Source: Paramecium tetraurelia (Eukaryota > Ciliophora > Oligohymenophorea > Peniculida > Parameciidae). Taken from it: a DNA stretch of 64,000 nt. The translations under genes were made by a program, and so were the position numbers. Each line of letters starts with the position of its first letter. Position 1 is the stretch's first letter. The notes under the pieces were generated by a model, which worked only from the letters and a program-made list of their open reading frames with translations, made no database searches and was not told the DNA's origin. The DNA lies in assembly GCF_000165425.1 (NCBI RefSeq), contig NW_001799277.1, positions 372,001-436,000 of the forward strand, given 5' to 3'. Shown here in pieces: positions 1-13,264 of this stretch.

Positions 1-3000
1 CTGCTGTTGAGGCATTCATCATACCAATCATATTCAAAATTGCATAAAACATCACAGCATTTTAAGCCACAATGTAATTATCTATTGGTGCTACGATATT
101 TGATTTTATTTGAACCATATCTAGTTCTTATAAGAACCGATTCAAATCATCAGATGAAAAAATTATCTAAACAATAGAGAAAACAGTAAATAACGCAAAC
201 AGTACTGTTAAAAATGTTCTAGCTAAAAAATAATTTTTTGAAAATTTCTCAGAAGTAATCAATTTCTAAATCAAATCATATTTTTTAGAATATTTTGATT
301 TTTTAAAAGCTGCAACTGAACTTACTTAGGATCCAATATCATCAATTTATACAATATTCTAATCCTATTCTTCCAATTACATTTGCATTTTTATATTCTC
401 TTGCAACTCTTGATCAATATCTTCTATTTATAACTTATCTATCTAATTTTTATTTTCTATTTCATTTTCATTTTCAACTTCTTCCATACTTTCTTCATCT
501 GCATTTGATGATACATCCTTTTAATCTACAGCCGAAAAAAATTGTTGCTTTGCATCATGATACCTTTTATTATTGTCATATAGCCCCCCTTCAATAGATT
601 TTGCATCTATTAATTTTTCCCCAGCATCTTTAGGACTTACCAAAGACACATTTGGATAAAATGACTAACTTTAATTCTTTGAATTTGATAAGATTTTTCT
701 GCCAAATTAACCATCACTTTCTGATTAATCCTGATAAAGATTCATAATTTAATTTTGATTTTCTTATTAATCAAACTCCAAAGCTCTTGGGATGTTAGCT
801 TAAAATTCATCCTATTCTAAAAATTCTAAATCTTCAAAACCATCATCCTAAAATTAAGTTAAAGATGCTCCAGGAGTGGGAGTAATGACTTCTGTTTGAA
901 ATGGTGTACTACAGGTTTTCTGATATCTTTTTGCCTCTCTTATCTCTACAATTACATAATTACATAATGTATCTTGTTTTAATTTTCTATTGTGAAATAT
1001 TGCTTCTACAACATATTACTAACTATTTGATTCAGTGTCCCAAGTTTATTTGGAATTCTTAAGTAAACAATCGACCTCTGGCAAAATCATATGAACTTAA
1101 TATTCGCTCTAATCCATTAGTTCCTATTCAAATTCATCATTATCTTAAGAAATTTTAGAGCCATTCATTTCCATAATCATTTACAATTTAGGAAAAATTT
1201 TTGATAAAGGTTATTTATAGAGTGAATCCATTAATTAAGTAATTAACTTAGCTGGATAGCCAATTTTATTGGCAAAGTTTTTGCTTACACTCTAAATTCT
1301 GTTATTATTGCAACAAAATATAAATGCATTTGAACTATCTTTATTTTAGAAAAAACAAGCAAATGTTAAATCCTATAGATTACTTACATTGATATCAAAG
1401 AAAAAGTCAATAGCTTTGATAAATTTCTTTTGATATCTGCAGTAATTCTAATTTATTAAGCGAAAGAATTTTGAGTAACCTTAGGATAGAAACTGCTATA
1501 CAAATTTTGAATGAATTTAATCAAAATTATTAGGAAGAAGGTGATCTATGGTTTTGAGTTATTTAAATTTCTCCTAATTATATCCAAAAAATTCATGTAT
1601 TTGATTAGAATACTGTCGAATTTATAGTTTATGTGATTTTTCATCAAATCCCACAATTATATAGTCTAATTTACTTGAGAACATATCAAAATTAATTTAC
1701 GATTACATTTTAAATAGTTTTTCATCAGATATAGAAGTTATGGTTGCTAATTTATATGCTTAAAAATAATTGTTCATTACTTCTGACTAATAAAAAGTAT
1801 TGAGTGCTTGCATTTTTCTACCTATGAATTAATATAAATATATATACTTGGGAACTAGAAATAGAGTTTTAGTAGTTCATCTTCAAGATAAGTTAATTTT
1901 GTAATCATCTATTTGGCTGCATTAAACAAATTAAAATTAGAATTTAGCAAAGTTAAGTTAACAAAGAAATCCTTTTTTTTATTAATCATTTTTATAATCT
2001 TATTCTTCAATTGTTTATTGCTCTCCTCTGATTTTAAAAAGAGTTTAACAGCGTGATCGAGATTATCAGATAATATCTAATTGCTCTATTTACCTAATCC
2101 AGTACTCATAGTCTTCTTAATTAATTCTTAAATCAAGACCAGTCTCTATTTATTTATAAATCCCATATTCTAGATCTTAATGTGAATCATTTCATCTGAT
2201 TTGCTATCAACTTTTGATCTCTAAACAGAACTGTGCTATTGGTCCAAACTATTGCTGGATTCAGCTTTCTAACTTTCAGCTTTAGCAATCAAGACTTTGC
2301 TGAATTATGAAGAACTATAATATATTCAGTTTATAATTACAAGTTTTCACTCTCTTAATACACTACAAGATTTGATTATTAAAATGCTCGTGTACTCAAT
2401 CCTAAATAATGAATCAATGATAGATAATGCAAAAAGTATAATTATTTATTTGATTATTTTTTAAGCTTATTAATTGTTAAATTAAAATAGTTAACTTAAT
2501 CTTTTAAATATAGATTTATAATTTACTCAAAAGTTAATAATTGTTGAGTACACAAACATTTTGGTGTTGAACAATGCTATAAGTGAGTTTGTTAGAAATA
2601 GATAATTTGTGTAATTTTCTGATTATCATGCAAATAAGAATGTTTGATTTCTCCAAATTCATCAATTATTGAAGCAATTTTGTACAACATTAAGTAACTA
2701 GCCATCATTTGATTTTTATTTAATATTATTCTATAATGAAGATTGTTATAGAGAATTATGGGAACTGAAGTTGCAAGTGGAATAATTATTAGAATTAAAA
2801 TAGTTTCATAATCCTTATATTGAGATTTAAATTATGATAATTGAATGAGCATCAATATTAGAGACATTGAAAATTAAAAGCATTCTGAGAATAATTCAAT
2901 GATACATCGCCTATAAATGTTTTAAAATGTTGTATAAATGCTGTAAATGTTAAATGATGATTTAATTAATAAAATTGTAACGGTTAAGTAGAATTTTAGT

Positions 3001-3734
3001 TGTTTATCATTACTTTCAAACCGATTTATGCAAACAATCAAAATTAAGTAGATTGGATTTAAATAATGATTAAAAGATTGCGATAATATATTTAGATTCT
3101 TGACTTTTATGTGAGTGGACTATTGGATGCAAAATAGGTAAAAAAGCATATTCAATATGATCATAATAAAACAGATAACAGCCATCGGTAAAGCAAAAAG
3201 ATTTAAATATTACTTTTATGAATAATAATAAATAGATGATGTGGCAAATTCTAATTAAGGGATAAAAATTAAATAGTATAACAATCCTTGTTAATATGAA
3301 TAGATTTTTAGTATTAATTAAAATAATCTATTTTATTCTAAAAGAATCTCTGACATTCTCTTTTATTTTTTACATTTTACAAAGCATATGAATATATAGA
3401 ATATCATGACTTCATATGAAATTAAAAGCACTAAAGGGATAATAAATGAAAAAACACCAAAGCTTTTAAACAGTTTTACATAAGGCCTTGTAAAGGATGA
3501 AATTTCCAAAAAGAAATTCTTAAATCCATTATGCTAGATATTTTGAAAGTAGTAATTCTCAAAAGCAAAACTTAATTGTTAAAATGATGAAAGTATTATG
3601 AAAACATATTGCAGAGCTTTATTGATGTGAACCATCTCATCATCCATATATATCTTTAATTATATAACAAAAGAAACGTATAGGGTTTTGTAATTCACTT
3701 TCTCTTTCTCTGATTATTTTTTCTTCACTTACAT
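1..3734 (-). CDS. TmcB-like multi-membrane PAS protein, copy 1 (3' part outside window)
   Basis: Ciliate-code reading starts at the ATG at 3734 (MQVKKKQSEK...) and runs leftward past the window edge, so the C-terminus is missing. The first ~1.3 kb encodes hydrophobic helices such as VFSFIIPLVLLISYEVMIF. A PAS-like block follows (about 1850-1150), with phrases such as LTFACFFQN. An acidic, Q-rich linker then leads to a KKSKYSKKYDLIEKLI segment just before a further membrane helix at about 250-150. The same order and many identical phrases occur in the gene at 28635-33924, so the two are clear paralogs. This architecture (N-terminal membrane bundle, PAS, C-terminal helices around an extracytoplasmic loop) matches the expanded ciliate TmcB/TmcC-like family, whose function is unknown to me; a sensory membrane role is inference. 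Internal introns were not all resolved. Confidence 0.75.
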
Positions 3735-4053
3735 TCTGCTTTATTTATGAAATAATGAATTAATTTCTAAATATATGATAAAAATGAAAAACTTAATAAA
3801 ATTCAAATGACAAATTTCATATTTTACCCGTTCAGAAATATCATTTTGTTGCCAGAATCAACAAAGAAACACAAGTTCCAATGAAAAGGAAAAAAATCAG
3901 ATTAATTTGTTAAAATAACAATATCTTGTAATTTTATTTCTGAAAAACTAAACTCTCATTTTAACTGAATCTTTTTTTCTTCTCTGCTATTAATTAGATG
4001 ATAATTTGCAATAAATAATCAATTTAATATTTTTATGTATTAATAATAAAGAA

Positions 4054-5370
4054 ATGAAATAACACCACAAACAAAGGGTACACATATTAAAAATTTCTAG
4101 GGATATCCAATTGATGAGCCTGTTTTATAAGCTGTGATGAGTGTGGCTTAAATATAAAACCAATATCCAAAAATGTCTGATTTCAATAAAGCAATAAATC
4201 TTAATTCAATTTCTAAAAATGCAATATTTTTGATACTAAGAAGTGCAAGCTTAGATAATATACATAAAGGCATGAAATATGGAGTGTGGACTAGGTAATG
4301 TATGCTCCTAAATCTAATAGCACTCCAAAATCTAATGCTAGGATTGATGAGCTGTTTAAGGAATCAGAAGAAGTTTATTTAATATATTCAGTTGTAGGCA
4401 CTAAGGCCTTTTAAGCATGCGCAAAATTACTTGGTCCTTTTGACCCAACAGCTACATTTCTTTATTGGGATGAACCATTGAAATGGTTTGGCTCATTTTA
4501 AATTAAATGCGTAATACCAACATCTTAATTTAGTTATTCTTGAATGAGTTGAAGTAGAAGACACTTGATGAAAAATAACCAGCTCATCTAGGTTCAATAG
4601 TTTTAACAGAACAAACCGATTGTACTGAAATTACACATGGATTGGGAATATTTGTACTTTAATGTTTTAAGGATTAACAAGAGGATGAAACAAACGTTAA
4701 TGTCTTGCTCCAATAATTTCAAAATATGGATAGGAGAGAAGTACGAATTCATATTTAAATAAGGATTAAATCAAATAACAAAGAGATCTTGACTAAAATT
4801 TCTTAACCCAACAATCTCATGAGTAACAGTTATTTGAAAAATCTCCTTTTGAATACAAAAACTATCATAAGAGATAGAACTAGTAGAGATGGCAAAACAA
4901 ATAGGCGGATCAAATGATGTACATGCGAGGTATTTTAAATATTATATTTAATTTTAGCTTATTATTCTGCCAATCAATAGTATGGAGGTTAATAGTATTA
5001 AGGCCAAAACCAATAAATGTACAATTAATATAGGTATTATATATTTTAATATTAAAGAAATGATAATAAACAATAATATAATAATTATGATTATCAATTC
5101 TATTATCCTTAATAGTAATACTAATAAAATAATGGCTAATTTAAATATGGATATGATTAATAGTAATATAACTAAAATCCTAATTATTAAAGATAACCAT
5201 AAAAATATTAAAAGAAATATTATAATAATAATTACCAATAAAATAATTTCTAATAAGGCAATTACCAATAAAATAATTATTAGTAAAATCCTAATTATTC
5301 TGGCAATAACCAAAAATATTAAAAATAAAATGATGAATAGTCTGTAAATAACTAAGACAAATAGTTATGA
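4054..5370 (+). CDS. YTH-domain RNA-binding protein with Q/N/Y-rich tail
   Basis: Reads as six exons with introns at 4078-4100, 4295-4320, 4511-4533, 4741-4763 and 4930-4957 (23, 26, 23, 23 and 28 nt); spliced length is about 397 codons. The YTH domain (about residues 35-190) is recognisable from NIHKGMKYGVWTSTPKS, LLGPFDPT, LKWFGSF and TEQTDCTEI, which line up with the human YTHDF/YTHDC signatures around GIWTST, VGPVDF, WSGSFPVKW and TNSRDTQEI. The last ~140 residues are almost entirely Gln, Asn and Tyr (for example NNNYQQNNFQQGNYQQNN), written largely with UAA and UAG codons. YTH domains bind N6-methyladenosine in RNA; low-complexity tails of this kind often drive condensate formation in YTHDF proteins. 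Function here is inferred from the fold. The divergent neighbour starts 319 bp upstream. Confidence 0.88.
4958..5370 (+). repeat. Low-complexity A/T tract encoding the Q/N/Y tail
   Basis: Final exon of the YTH gene. It is a degenerate mixture of TAA, TAG, CAA, AAT and TAT codons with almost no G or C. Under the standard code it looks like non-coding AT-rich DNA or like an Ile/Leu-rich open frame on the opposite strand. Under the ciliate code one frame on the plus strand is open to the TGA at 5368-5370 and reads as alternating Q, N and Y with occasional G, K and P. Confidence 0.85.
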
Positions 5371-5523
5371 GTTATGAATATTATTTTCATTAAGAATAAA
5401 TGTACATTCATTTAAATTCATTAAATTAAGCTATGAATTGTTTTATCAATATTTTGGATATGGTTAAACAAGTATAAAATTAATTGCCTTGTAATATTAA
5501 ATTTAATGATTATATGAAAATAT

Positions 5524-7016
5524 TCATTTTTTTTTCTTTAGACTTTCCAAAGCCATCTCTCTTAGTGCTTTTTAGGTTAATAGTTTATTATATTGTTGCT
5601 ATTATGATTCTTATTTTAACAATTCGTCATCATTAAATTATTTATTGGATCCTTTAAACTCTTTTAGTGGAATTTCATCTAAAAGTAAAGTACTTTGAGC
5701 AATGCTTTAGTTTAATCCAATTTTTTCTCTAAAATATGAATGCAAAATTTGTACTTAGCAACAGCAAGATCAATGAATCTTTCAAGATCCTATAAGTATT
5801 TTTCTAAAGAACTTTCGTTGAGATTAAAAGATAATTTATAATCTAAATGTGCAGTTGGATCAGATGCCTTAATGAGATAAAAATATGAATTACCAATTAT
5901 GTCTGAGATAATTCAATTAAAGCATCTTTTAGAGTAGGTGCAATTTCCTCCATTTATTTTCTGAGAGTATTAATTTCTTCCTATCTTTTCTTAATGATCA
6001 AATCATTTTTTTTTCTGTGTCTTTCAGCCTATGGTGTTGCCATAAGCAATCTCTTTTTGCTTTCATTTTCTACTCTTTGAGAATCTATTTTTTTTTTTAA
6101 ATCTTGATTTTAATCTTGCAATTGATCAATTTATTATGATAGGATATCTACGTAATTATAAAGAGAATAGTTCTATTCTTCACTTTTTATAAATGTGTTC
6201 ATGATTTCCTCTATGTCTTAAATACCTGAGGCTTCTTTTATTTGATTGAATGCGTCTTCAATGACCTTCATATTCTTCCAATATGTATCAATCAATTTAA
6301 CTTTTTCCTTATTATTAGAAATCAACTTTTTTAATCGAAGCTTCAAAGTAGAAGCAGTGTCGATATTGGCTGCCTTCTCTTTTCTTTATCCCAAGTTATC
6401 TAAATCATGCTTTTTCTTCTCTTCCATAACTTCCTTTTTCAATCGGTCGAATTACTCCACATATTTTTCTTTTTCTTAATCATTTTTTTTCTTCATTTCA
6501 GCTATAGTTTCCTTCTTTTTCTAGGCTTATTGTTCGTTTGAATTTCGATATACTTCATTTGCGGCAGTTTCATTTTCTATATTCAATAATTCGTCTTAAA
6601 GATCTTGATGAATATTTATGTATTAATGTCTTTCCTTTCTCAACATATTGATCTACTTTTTCAACTCTAAATTATTGGTTTACGATTCGTTGTATTTAAG
6701 TATTGATTATTCTAAAGCATTTTATAAATTTTTTATTTTATTTAATTATTGCTTAGCAGCTGGCAAAGTTTAATCATGTTATATCTAGAATTATTTAGAA
6801 TGAGAATACTTTTTTTATTTATTCCTTTTTTTGTTACCATTCCTTTTTGGTTGACACCCAAGTTTCCTCAATATTGTAATGATGTTTTTTATCTTGCTCT
6901 ACTTTTCTAATGTAGTTCTCACTCTCCCTCTATAACGAAAGTACTTGTGATTCGTGGAGAATGCTTTAAGTTTAAGAAACGTTAGAATTAGGAGCTGAAT
7001 TATATCCAAAAAACAT
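5524..7016 (-). CDS. Outer dynein arm docking complex coiled coil (ODA1/CCDC63/CCDC114-like)
   Basis: Starts at the ATG at 7016 (MFFGYNSAPNSN) and ends with REMALESLKKKK and TGA at 5524. Three introns of 25, 26 and 26 nt restore one frame of roughly 470 residues. Almost all of it is heptad-rich and Q/E/K-rich. The diagnostic stretch is AFNQIKEASGIQDIEEIM followed by NTFIKSEEQNYSLYNYV, which closely matches the conserved core of Chlamydomonas DC2/ODA1 and human CCDC63/ODAD1. Those proteins sit on the axonemal doublet and anchor outer dynein arms, so a ciliary role is likely. Length fits the family. The start lies only 47 bp from a divergent plus-strand start at 7064. Confidence 0.8.
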
Positions 7017-8141
7017 TTAATAAATAAATATTAATTATATAAACTAAACCATAGCACTACAATAATGAAAAATTAATATCAAATACATAAAAGGACATAT
7101 TTAGTAATAGAATATTAAAAGGAAATCATATAAGGGAAGGTTCTTGACTTTCATTTATAACATTCAGAATTTGATGCTTTTTTCTGCCATATTGATGTGT
7201 TTGACTTATATTATGATAACCATACCTATTTTATTTTGAAGAAAAGGAACTAAGAGCACAGTAATTCTTGGTTTTTATGAAGTTCTTTCAATACAATGAA
7301 ATATACTCAAAAAATTTCTAAAGTCTTTATTTTTTCTCTCCACCTTGGTAGAGATCATTTGATTAATAATGAGTTCATATAAAAAATGATCTTTAGGAGG
7401 TTAATGTATATAAATAGAAAAATTATGAGCTTTTAATGGTACTTAAATCAATTTGGAATCAAATGAAAGAGTGTTTGAATGAGTCTTTAACTAAATTCTA
7501 AGGTTTTGTATAATCGTTTACAAAAGAAATTAACTAAGGTGAGAAGTTGCTCAAAAGCATTTTAAGGGTCTCTTTCAATATAGTTACTAACCAGATAACA
7601 AAACTTTAGAATTTTGTTGTAATAATAATCAAGATATTAAAATTGTCAACAGAATTTTAGGGAAAAAATTGATCATTATTTTATATTTGTATTGCTTATC
7701 ATTTTTTATTTAAATTACTATTAATAGGCATTTAAATCTAGGATTTGGGTTACACTCTTTGTGTATTACTTGCTTATTTTTGAACTTCAAATTATTTATA
7801 CAGTTAGGCCAAGGTTGGGTTATAATGTTCACTTACAGGTTTAGATTAAGGTGAAATAGCACTTTTTTTATTTTATGGACTGATTAATTATTTCAAATAG
7901 TTTTATTAATTGAAGTTTTAATGTGTAGGACTCAAACTTAATTATTGCTATGATTTCTGAGTAGTTGATAATTCTTTTTGGCTCATAAGAGGTCTTGGAA
8001 TATAATAGTATTATTACTTTGATTTGGTATTTTGTAATAGTTTTTAGGTTTTCAATAGTTTGCTTTATAATTCTGGATCCAATGAAATACTGTTAGGTAA
8101 ATTGGGCATAAAGAAGGTATCTTTCTTTTCTTACGATTTAC

Positions 8142-9643
<1,502 letters not shown>

Positions 9644-10299
9644 AATAAATATTAATTAATATTTTCAAAATTCATAATTAGAACACTAGGCTCATATTTA
9701 TTTCTACCTCCCTATTAATCAATTTATCCTAAATAACAAATTTTATTTTTAAACTCACATTCTCTTAAGAATTTAATACTCCAAGTTTGAATACACTTTT
9801 TATTAGTCATTCTCTCCTTTTTTTAAAAATTGATTCTATCAAAGATAGTATTTGAAAAAATCGTTATTAAGTCAAATATTTTTAAATTGATCTGTTATAC
9901 AAATATATTATTATTATATATCTAATAATTATAATAAACTCCATTCCTCTTATAAAGATTCAAATTTTATTTTCTATTCAACATTTAATAACGTTAGGAT
10001 AAGAGTTCCTTCTTAAAATCATTAAAACTTTAAGGATTCTTAAGATTCTTTTAAAAATCACTAGGATTACTTAATTAGACCATTTAGATTAACAATTCAA
10101 TAATATATATCCACTCAAATATATAGTAATAGAATTTTTGTCATATAGATTCTTACGAATACTCAAGACAAATTTTCACAATTTCGCAATTCTTAGTTCT
10201 TAAAATATAATATTCTCAAATCTAGTAAGTTTATTTGCTTTAATAAATTATTATAAAATAGAATCATAAAATATTTAATATAAAAAGAATTGAAAAAAA
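9644..10299. other. Intergenic stretch upstream of the kinase gene
   Basis: About 650 bp with very high A+T between the kinase start and the tRNA. A TGA-free minus-strand stretch around 9650-9830 (MTNKKCIQTWSIKFLRE...) is open but has no supporting domain and runs into the kinase start in another frame, so I do not call it. It presumably carries the kinase promoter. Confidence 0.4.
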
Positions 10300-10300
10300 A
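10293..10300 (-). terminator. RNA polymerase III terminator of the tRNA gene
   Basis: On the transcribed minus strand the tRNA is followed directly by a run of eight T, the first of which is the discriminator position. This is a standard Pol III stop. The internal B box GGTTCGAATCC lies in the T arm. Confidence 0.7.
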
Positions 10301-10371
10301 GGACCTACTTGGATTCGAACCAAGGTCTTGAGGGTTAAAGCCTCAGGTACTAACCACTATACGATAGATCC
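10300..10371 (-). tRNA. tRNA-Gln with anticodon UUA (reads UAA)
   Basis: A 72-nt cloverleaf can be folded on the minus strand. The acceptor arm GGATCTA pairs with TAGGTCC, with a U discriminator. The D arm is short (GTA/TAC). The anticodon stem is TGAGG/CCTCA around loop CTTTAAC, giving anticodon TTA. The T arm is CTTGG-TTCGAAT-CCAAG. In the standard code this would be a suppressor tRNA for ochre. In Tetrahymena and Paramecium such tRNAs insert glutamine, and U73 is typical of ciliate tRNA-Gln. Identity as Gln is inferred from that precedent and from the dense in-frame UAA usage of the surrounding genes. No intron is seen. Confidence 0.93.
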
Positions 10372-10560
10372 TATAGCTATTCATTAAATTTCGGAATACT
10401 ATATGAAACTCTTGATTTATTATATATAAATAATCTTGCAAAATTTATTTTTAGAAGATTGATAATAAAAACTATTCTCAATTATTTTATCTAAAAAAAG
10501 TTTAAATGCTTCTATTATCGAAATTTAGTAATATGCTAAAAGAAATATTATAATTCATTA

Positions 10561-11202
10561 TCATTTAAGTCTTAACAGCCACTATCCTCTTTCCTTACTT
10601 CTAACATATTACCAATGTCCTTTGATAGATTGGTTTTATTCATCAAATTATCCTTCATAAATCAATTCATCACCCTTCTGTAGCTTAGCATTTGCATAAA
10701 TTTTTTTAAAGGATGTTTCAATTTGACTGTTTTTATTAATGTTTATAACTCCAGACTTAGTCCATGATCCATAACAATCTGAACCGTACATTTCGAAATT
10801 CAAAATGTTTTCATTTTATTACACTGAAACCTTCTCTATTTGTAATTGGATCCACTCATCGTTAAAGGTGAAGGACATTTCCAAATTTCCTTCTTGCAAT
10901 TTTTAGGCAAGGCTATTGATTTTTTAATTCAATTCATCTAAATTATTCTTATTACGATTTATAGCAGCAGAGTCTTCCGTCCAAGATTAATATAAATTTG
11001 GAAGTGCAAGAGCGAGCACTCCGATAATCAGAAAGATTGTAAATTCTTAAAAACCTCGTCCATCATCATTTGAATTATGATTATTGTGTCCTTCATCATA
11101 GAAGCTTGATTCAGATGAATGGTAATGATCTCCGCTAGTTTATCTCTCATTTGGTTAGCATTGAATTATTAAATATAGCAAATTCAAGATTAAAATTTTC
11201 AT
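10561..11202 (-). CDS. Secreted or membrane-anchored beta-rich protein of unknown function
   Basis: Single-exon frame of about 213 codons. It begins with a signal-peptide-like MKILILNLLYLIIQC, then a His/Ser/Asn-rich stretch, then a clear membrane helix (EFTIFLIIGVLALALP, about residues 55-75). A C-terminal domain of about 110 residues has spaced Gly, Asp and aromatic positions (MYGSDCYGSWTKSG, FKKIYAN, YEGQFD, IKGHW, GQWLLRL), which looks like a small beta fold. I do not recognise a named family. Start chosen because it gives the only N-terminal hydrophobic leader. Confidence 0.65.
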
Positions 11203-11394
11203 TGAAAAAATAATGAAAATTTTTTATTAGTAAAAATTTAAGAGTTCAATTTCTGAATATTTGTTAATCTATTATTTAATGATTATAGAAAAGTAAAATC
11301 TAAAATTTATAATATTAACAATTGTTATGTTAATCATCCTAATATGATAATTGGCTGAAGCGGACTCATAAATAAAGAGGATATATATATAACA

Positions 11395-11601
11395 ATGTCT
11401 AAAGTATATACATTGCAAAAAGATACGGCAAAAAGTTCTTCATAAGGGAACAGTAACAGATTAAAGAAAAGTAATGATCTAAGAAAGAGTAAGATACGAT
11501 TAATATAAACCATTTGTTTGTAATCCTTTTCAAAGAAAAATGAATAAGTTTACTTATTTTTTGGTGGAATTATAATTATCGATAGTAATGAATATATTTG
11601 A
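11395..11601 (+). CDS. Short hypothetical ORF
   Basis: A 68-codon frame from ATG 11395 to TGA 11599-11601 (MSKVYTLQKDTAKSSSQG...). It is basic and Ser/Gln-rich at the N-terminus and ends in a hydrophobic run (YLFFGGIIIID). It lies between two minus-strand genes. There is no homology evidence; it may be chance. Confidence 0.25.
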
Positions 11602-11709
11602 ATTCATAGACGATGTAGAATAATAAATTTCCAAAAGAGATCACTTGCTTTTTGAATAAATTTCCTAAAGACTGATTTAAATTTAGCATTTTATATATTT
11701 ACTATAGAA

Positions 11710-12327
11710 TCATTCTGTTTAATAGGTTGTTGAAGAATTGAAGATAAATTTTTGAGATTATATTGATTTTGAAGGAGATTGAGATTCTCCTTTAAGCTTC
11801 TAGGGCAGTGATTGAAATTTTAATCTATCCATAAATTAAACGGTATGCTCACTTTTAATATTTCTTTAACTTATAATTTATTTAGGGCTTTCAATCTAAT
11901 TCTGTATTTTTTCAATTAACAGTTCCCTGCGAGATTATCCTCCTTTGGCATTTAAAATAATATCTGCTATGTTTAATTTAGTTTATAAAATGGTATCATG
12001 AATTTTTAAGTCATTTTTTTGCCATTTCAATCCTAAATAAAGAAAGATATAATTACGATTTGGCTTTAAGTACTTTGCCATTCCTCTCTAAGTCAAATAG
12101 CCTGATTCTATGATCTGTTTTCTTTTGAGGTATTCTCTCTCTTCATTTAAGATGTACTTCTTCATCTCACATCTTTGAAAGGAGAGAAGGGGAATAGGAA
12201 CAAATTATGCAATAGACCTTCCAGTGGCAGGAGTATTTGTTGACTGTGGACTTGCGAACATATTTGATGTGCTGGCTGATTTGATATGAAATTTAAACGA
12301 TTTTTTCCTTGGACCCATATCCATCAT
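11710..12327 (-). CDS. Hypothetical basic protein
   Basis: One uninterrupted frame of about 205 codons, starting MMDMGPRKKSFKFHIKSAS at 12327 and ending at TGA 11710. It is Lys/Arg/Gln-rich. A central block (FQRCEMKKYILNEEREYLK, GYLTQRGMAKYLKPNRNY) looks helical and alpha/beta-like, but no known domain stands out. The tail is Ser/Gln-rich and probably disordered. The start lies 36 bp from the divergent plus-strand start at 12364, suggesting a shared promoter. Confidence 0.55.
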
Positions 12328-12363
12328 ATTGAATAATAATTATATTATTATTTGATTCTTGTA

Positions 12364-13264
12364 ATGAAATCTAATAAATTTAGTTAGGGTTGTGGTCCCA
12401 AAGAGGAAAAATAGAGATGTAAATAGTAATGCTTTAACTCTAGCTCGAAGTTTGTATGCATCATAATATTTCAATTTCGCTGAAGTACCAAAACAAAGGG
12501 CATCTCAAGCATCCATTGTAAAAACAGAAGGCAAGGAGATTTAAAGAAGATTACTCTTCTACCATAAAACAGTGCTCGTTGATAATGTGATTAGGAATTC
12601 AAATAAATAGCAAAAAAATAAAAACTTCAAGGAAAAAATGTTTGAGATCAATGATTCTCGACAAAGAAGGTTGAGCTGTTCCTGCAATGAGTGTGGCAAA
12701 AGATCAACGAAGATGAACAAATTCCATAATGTATATTAAAAGTAAGAACAAACCTCCAAAGACTTTTGGTCGAGCTTAATTATATAGTAGCAATAGTAAT
12801 CATAATTAACTATTTCAACAAAATCATTAAAGTCCACAACCACGCTCCTCTCAATCCCAGACATTAGTCCTAAAAAACAACAGTAGAAAATAGAGAGTCC
12901 AATGTCAAAGAAATATAAGCAAAACTAAAAATTAGCCTCTCCTCCTCTCATAAATTTGAAACCATATCTTTATGAATCACCTCAGAAAAAATTCACTAAT
13001 CTCCAAACCGAATAAACCCAATTGATTCTTAAGCCAGTTTTTCTGAGATCCTCAGTTCCGAACTTAGAAACCTTTGAGTATTCTTCCAAACAAAGTAGTC
13101 CAAGAAGAGGCAAATCTAATTAAAATTAAAAATTGGAGTAATAGGTGTAAACTGCTAGAAATTTAACTAAAAGGATGCTTCAAATTTGCTATTTGAAACC
13201 ATTCTCGGGAATCTCAAATCGAAATACATGTATGAATACATAAAGAAAAGAACAAAAATATTGA
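12364..13264 (+). CDS. Hypothetical disordered protein with CxCxxC motif
   Basis: Starts MKSNKFSQGCGPKEEKQR. A 25-nt intron (GTAAATAG...CTCTAG, about 12418-12442) then joins to SRSLYASQYFNFAEVPK. The frame continues open to TGA 13262-13264, about 290 residues. It is rich in Ser, Lys, Gln and Asn. A short cysteine cluster (SCSCNECGKRS) could bind a metal but is isolated. The Ser/Pro/Lys-rich remainder (for example SPPLINLKPYLYESPQKK) looks disordered and phosphorylatable. No family recognised. Confidence 0.5.

Noticed and set aside
4954-5313. Minus-strand open frame encoding a very Ile/Leu-rich hydrophobic protein
   Set aside because: It is the antisense shadow of the Q/N/Y-rich exon of the YTH gene; TAA/TAG/AAT codons read backwards give Leu, Ile and Val. 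The plus-strand frame joins the YTH domain through good introns.
7469-7500. Start of a new gene at ATG 7479
   Set aside because: The ATG falls within a plausible 32-nt intron that joins INLESNER to VLYNRLQKK, so it is more likely an internal position of the unresolved gene.
12639-12720. Internal ATG (MFEINDSRQ) as the start of the CxCxxC gene
   Set aside because: A 25-nt intron connects the upstream ATG at 12364 to the same frame, giving a longer and better supported N-terminus.
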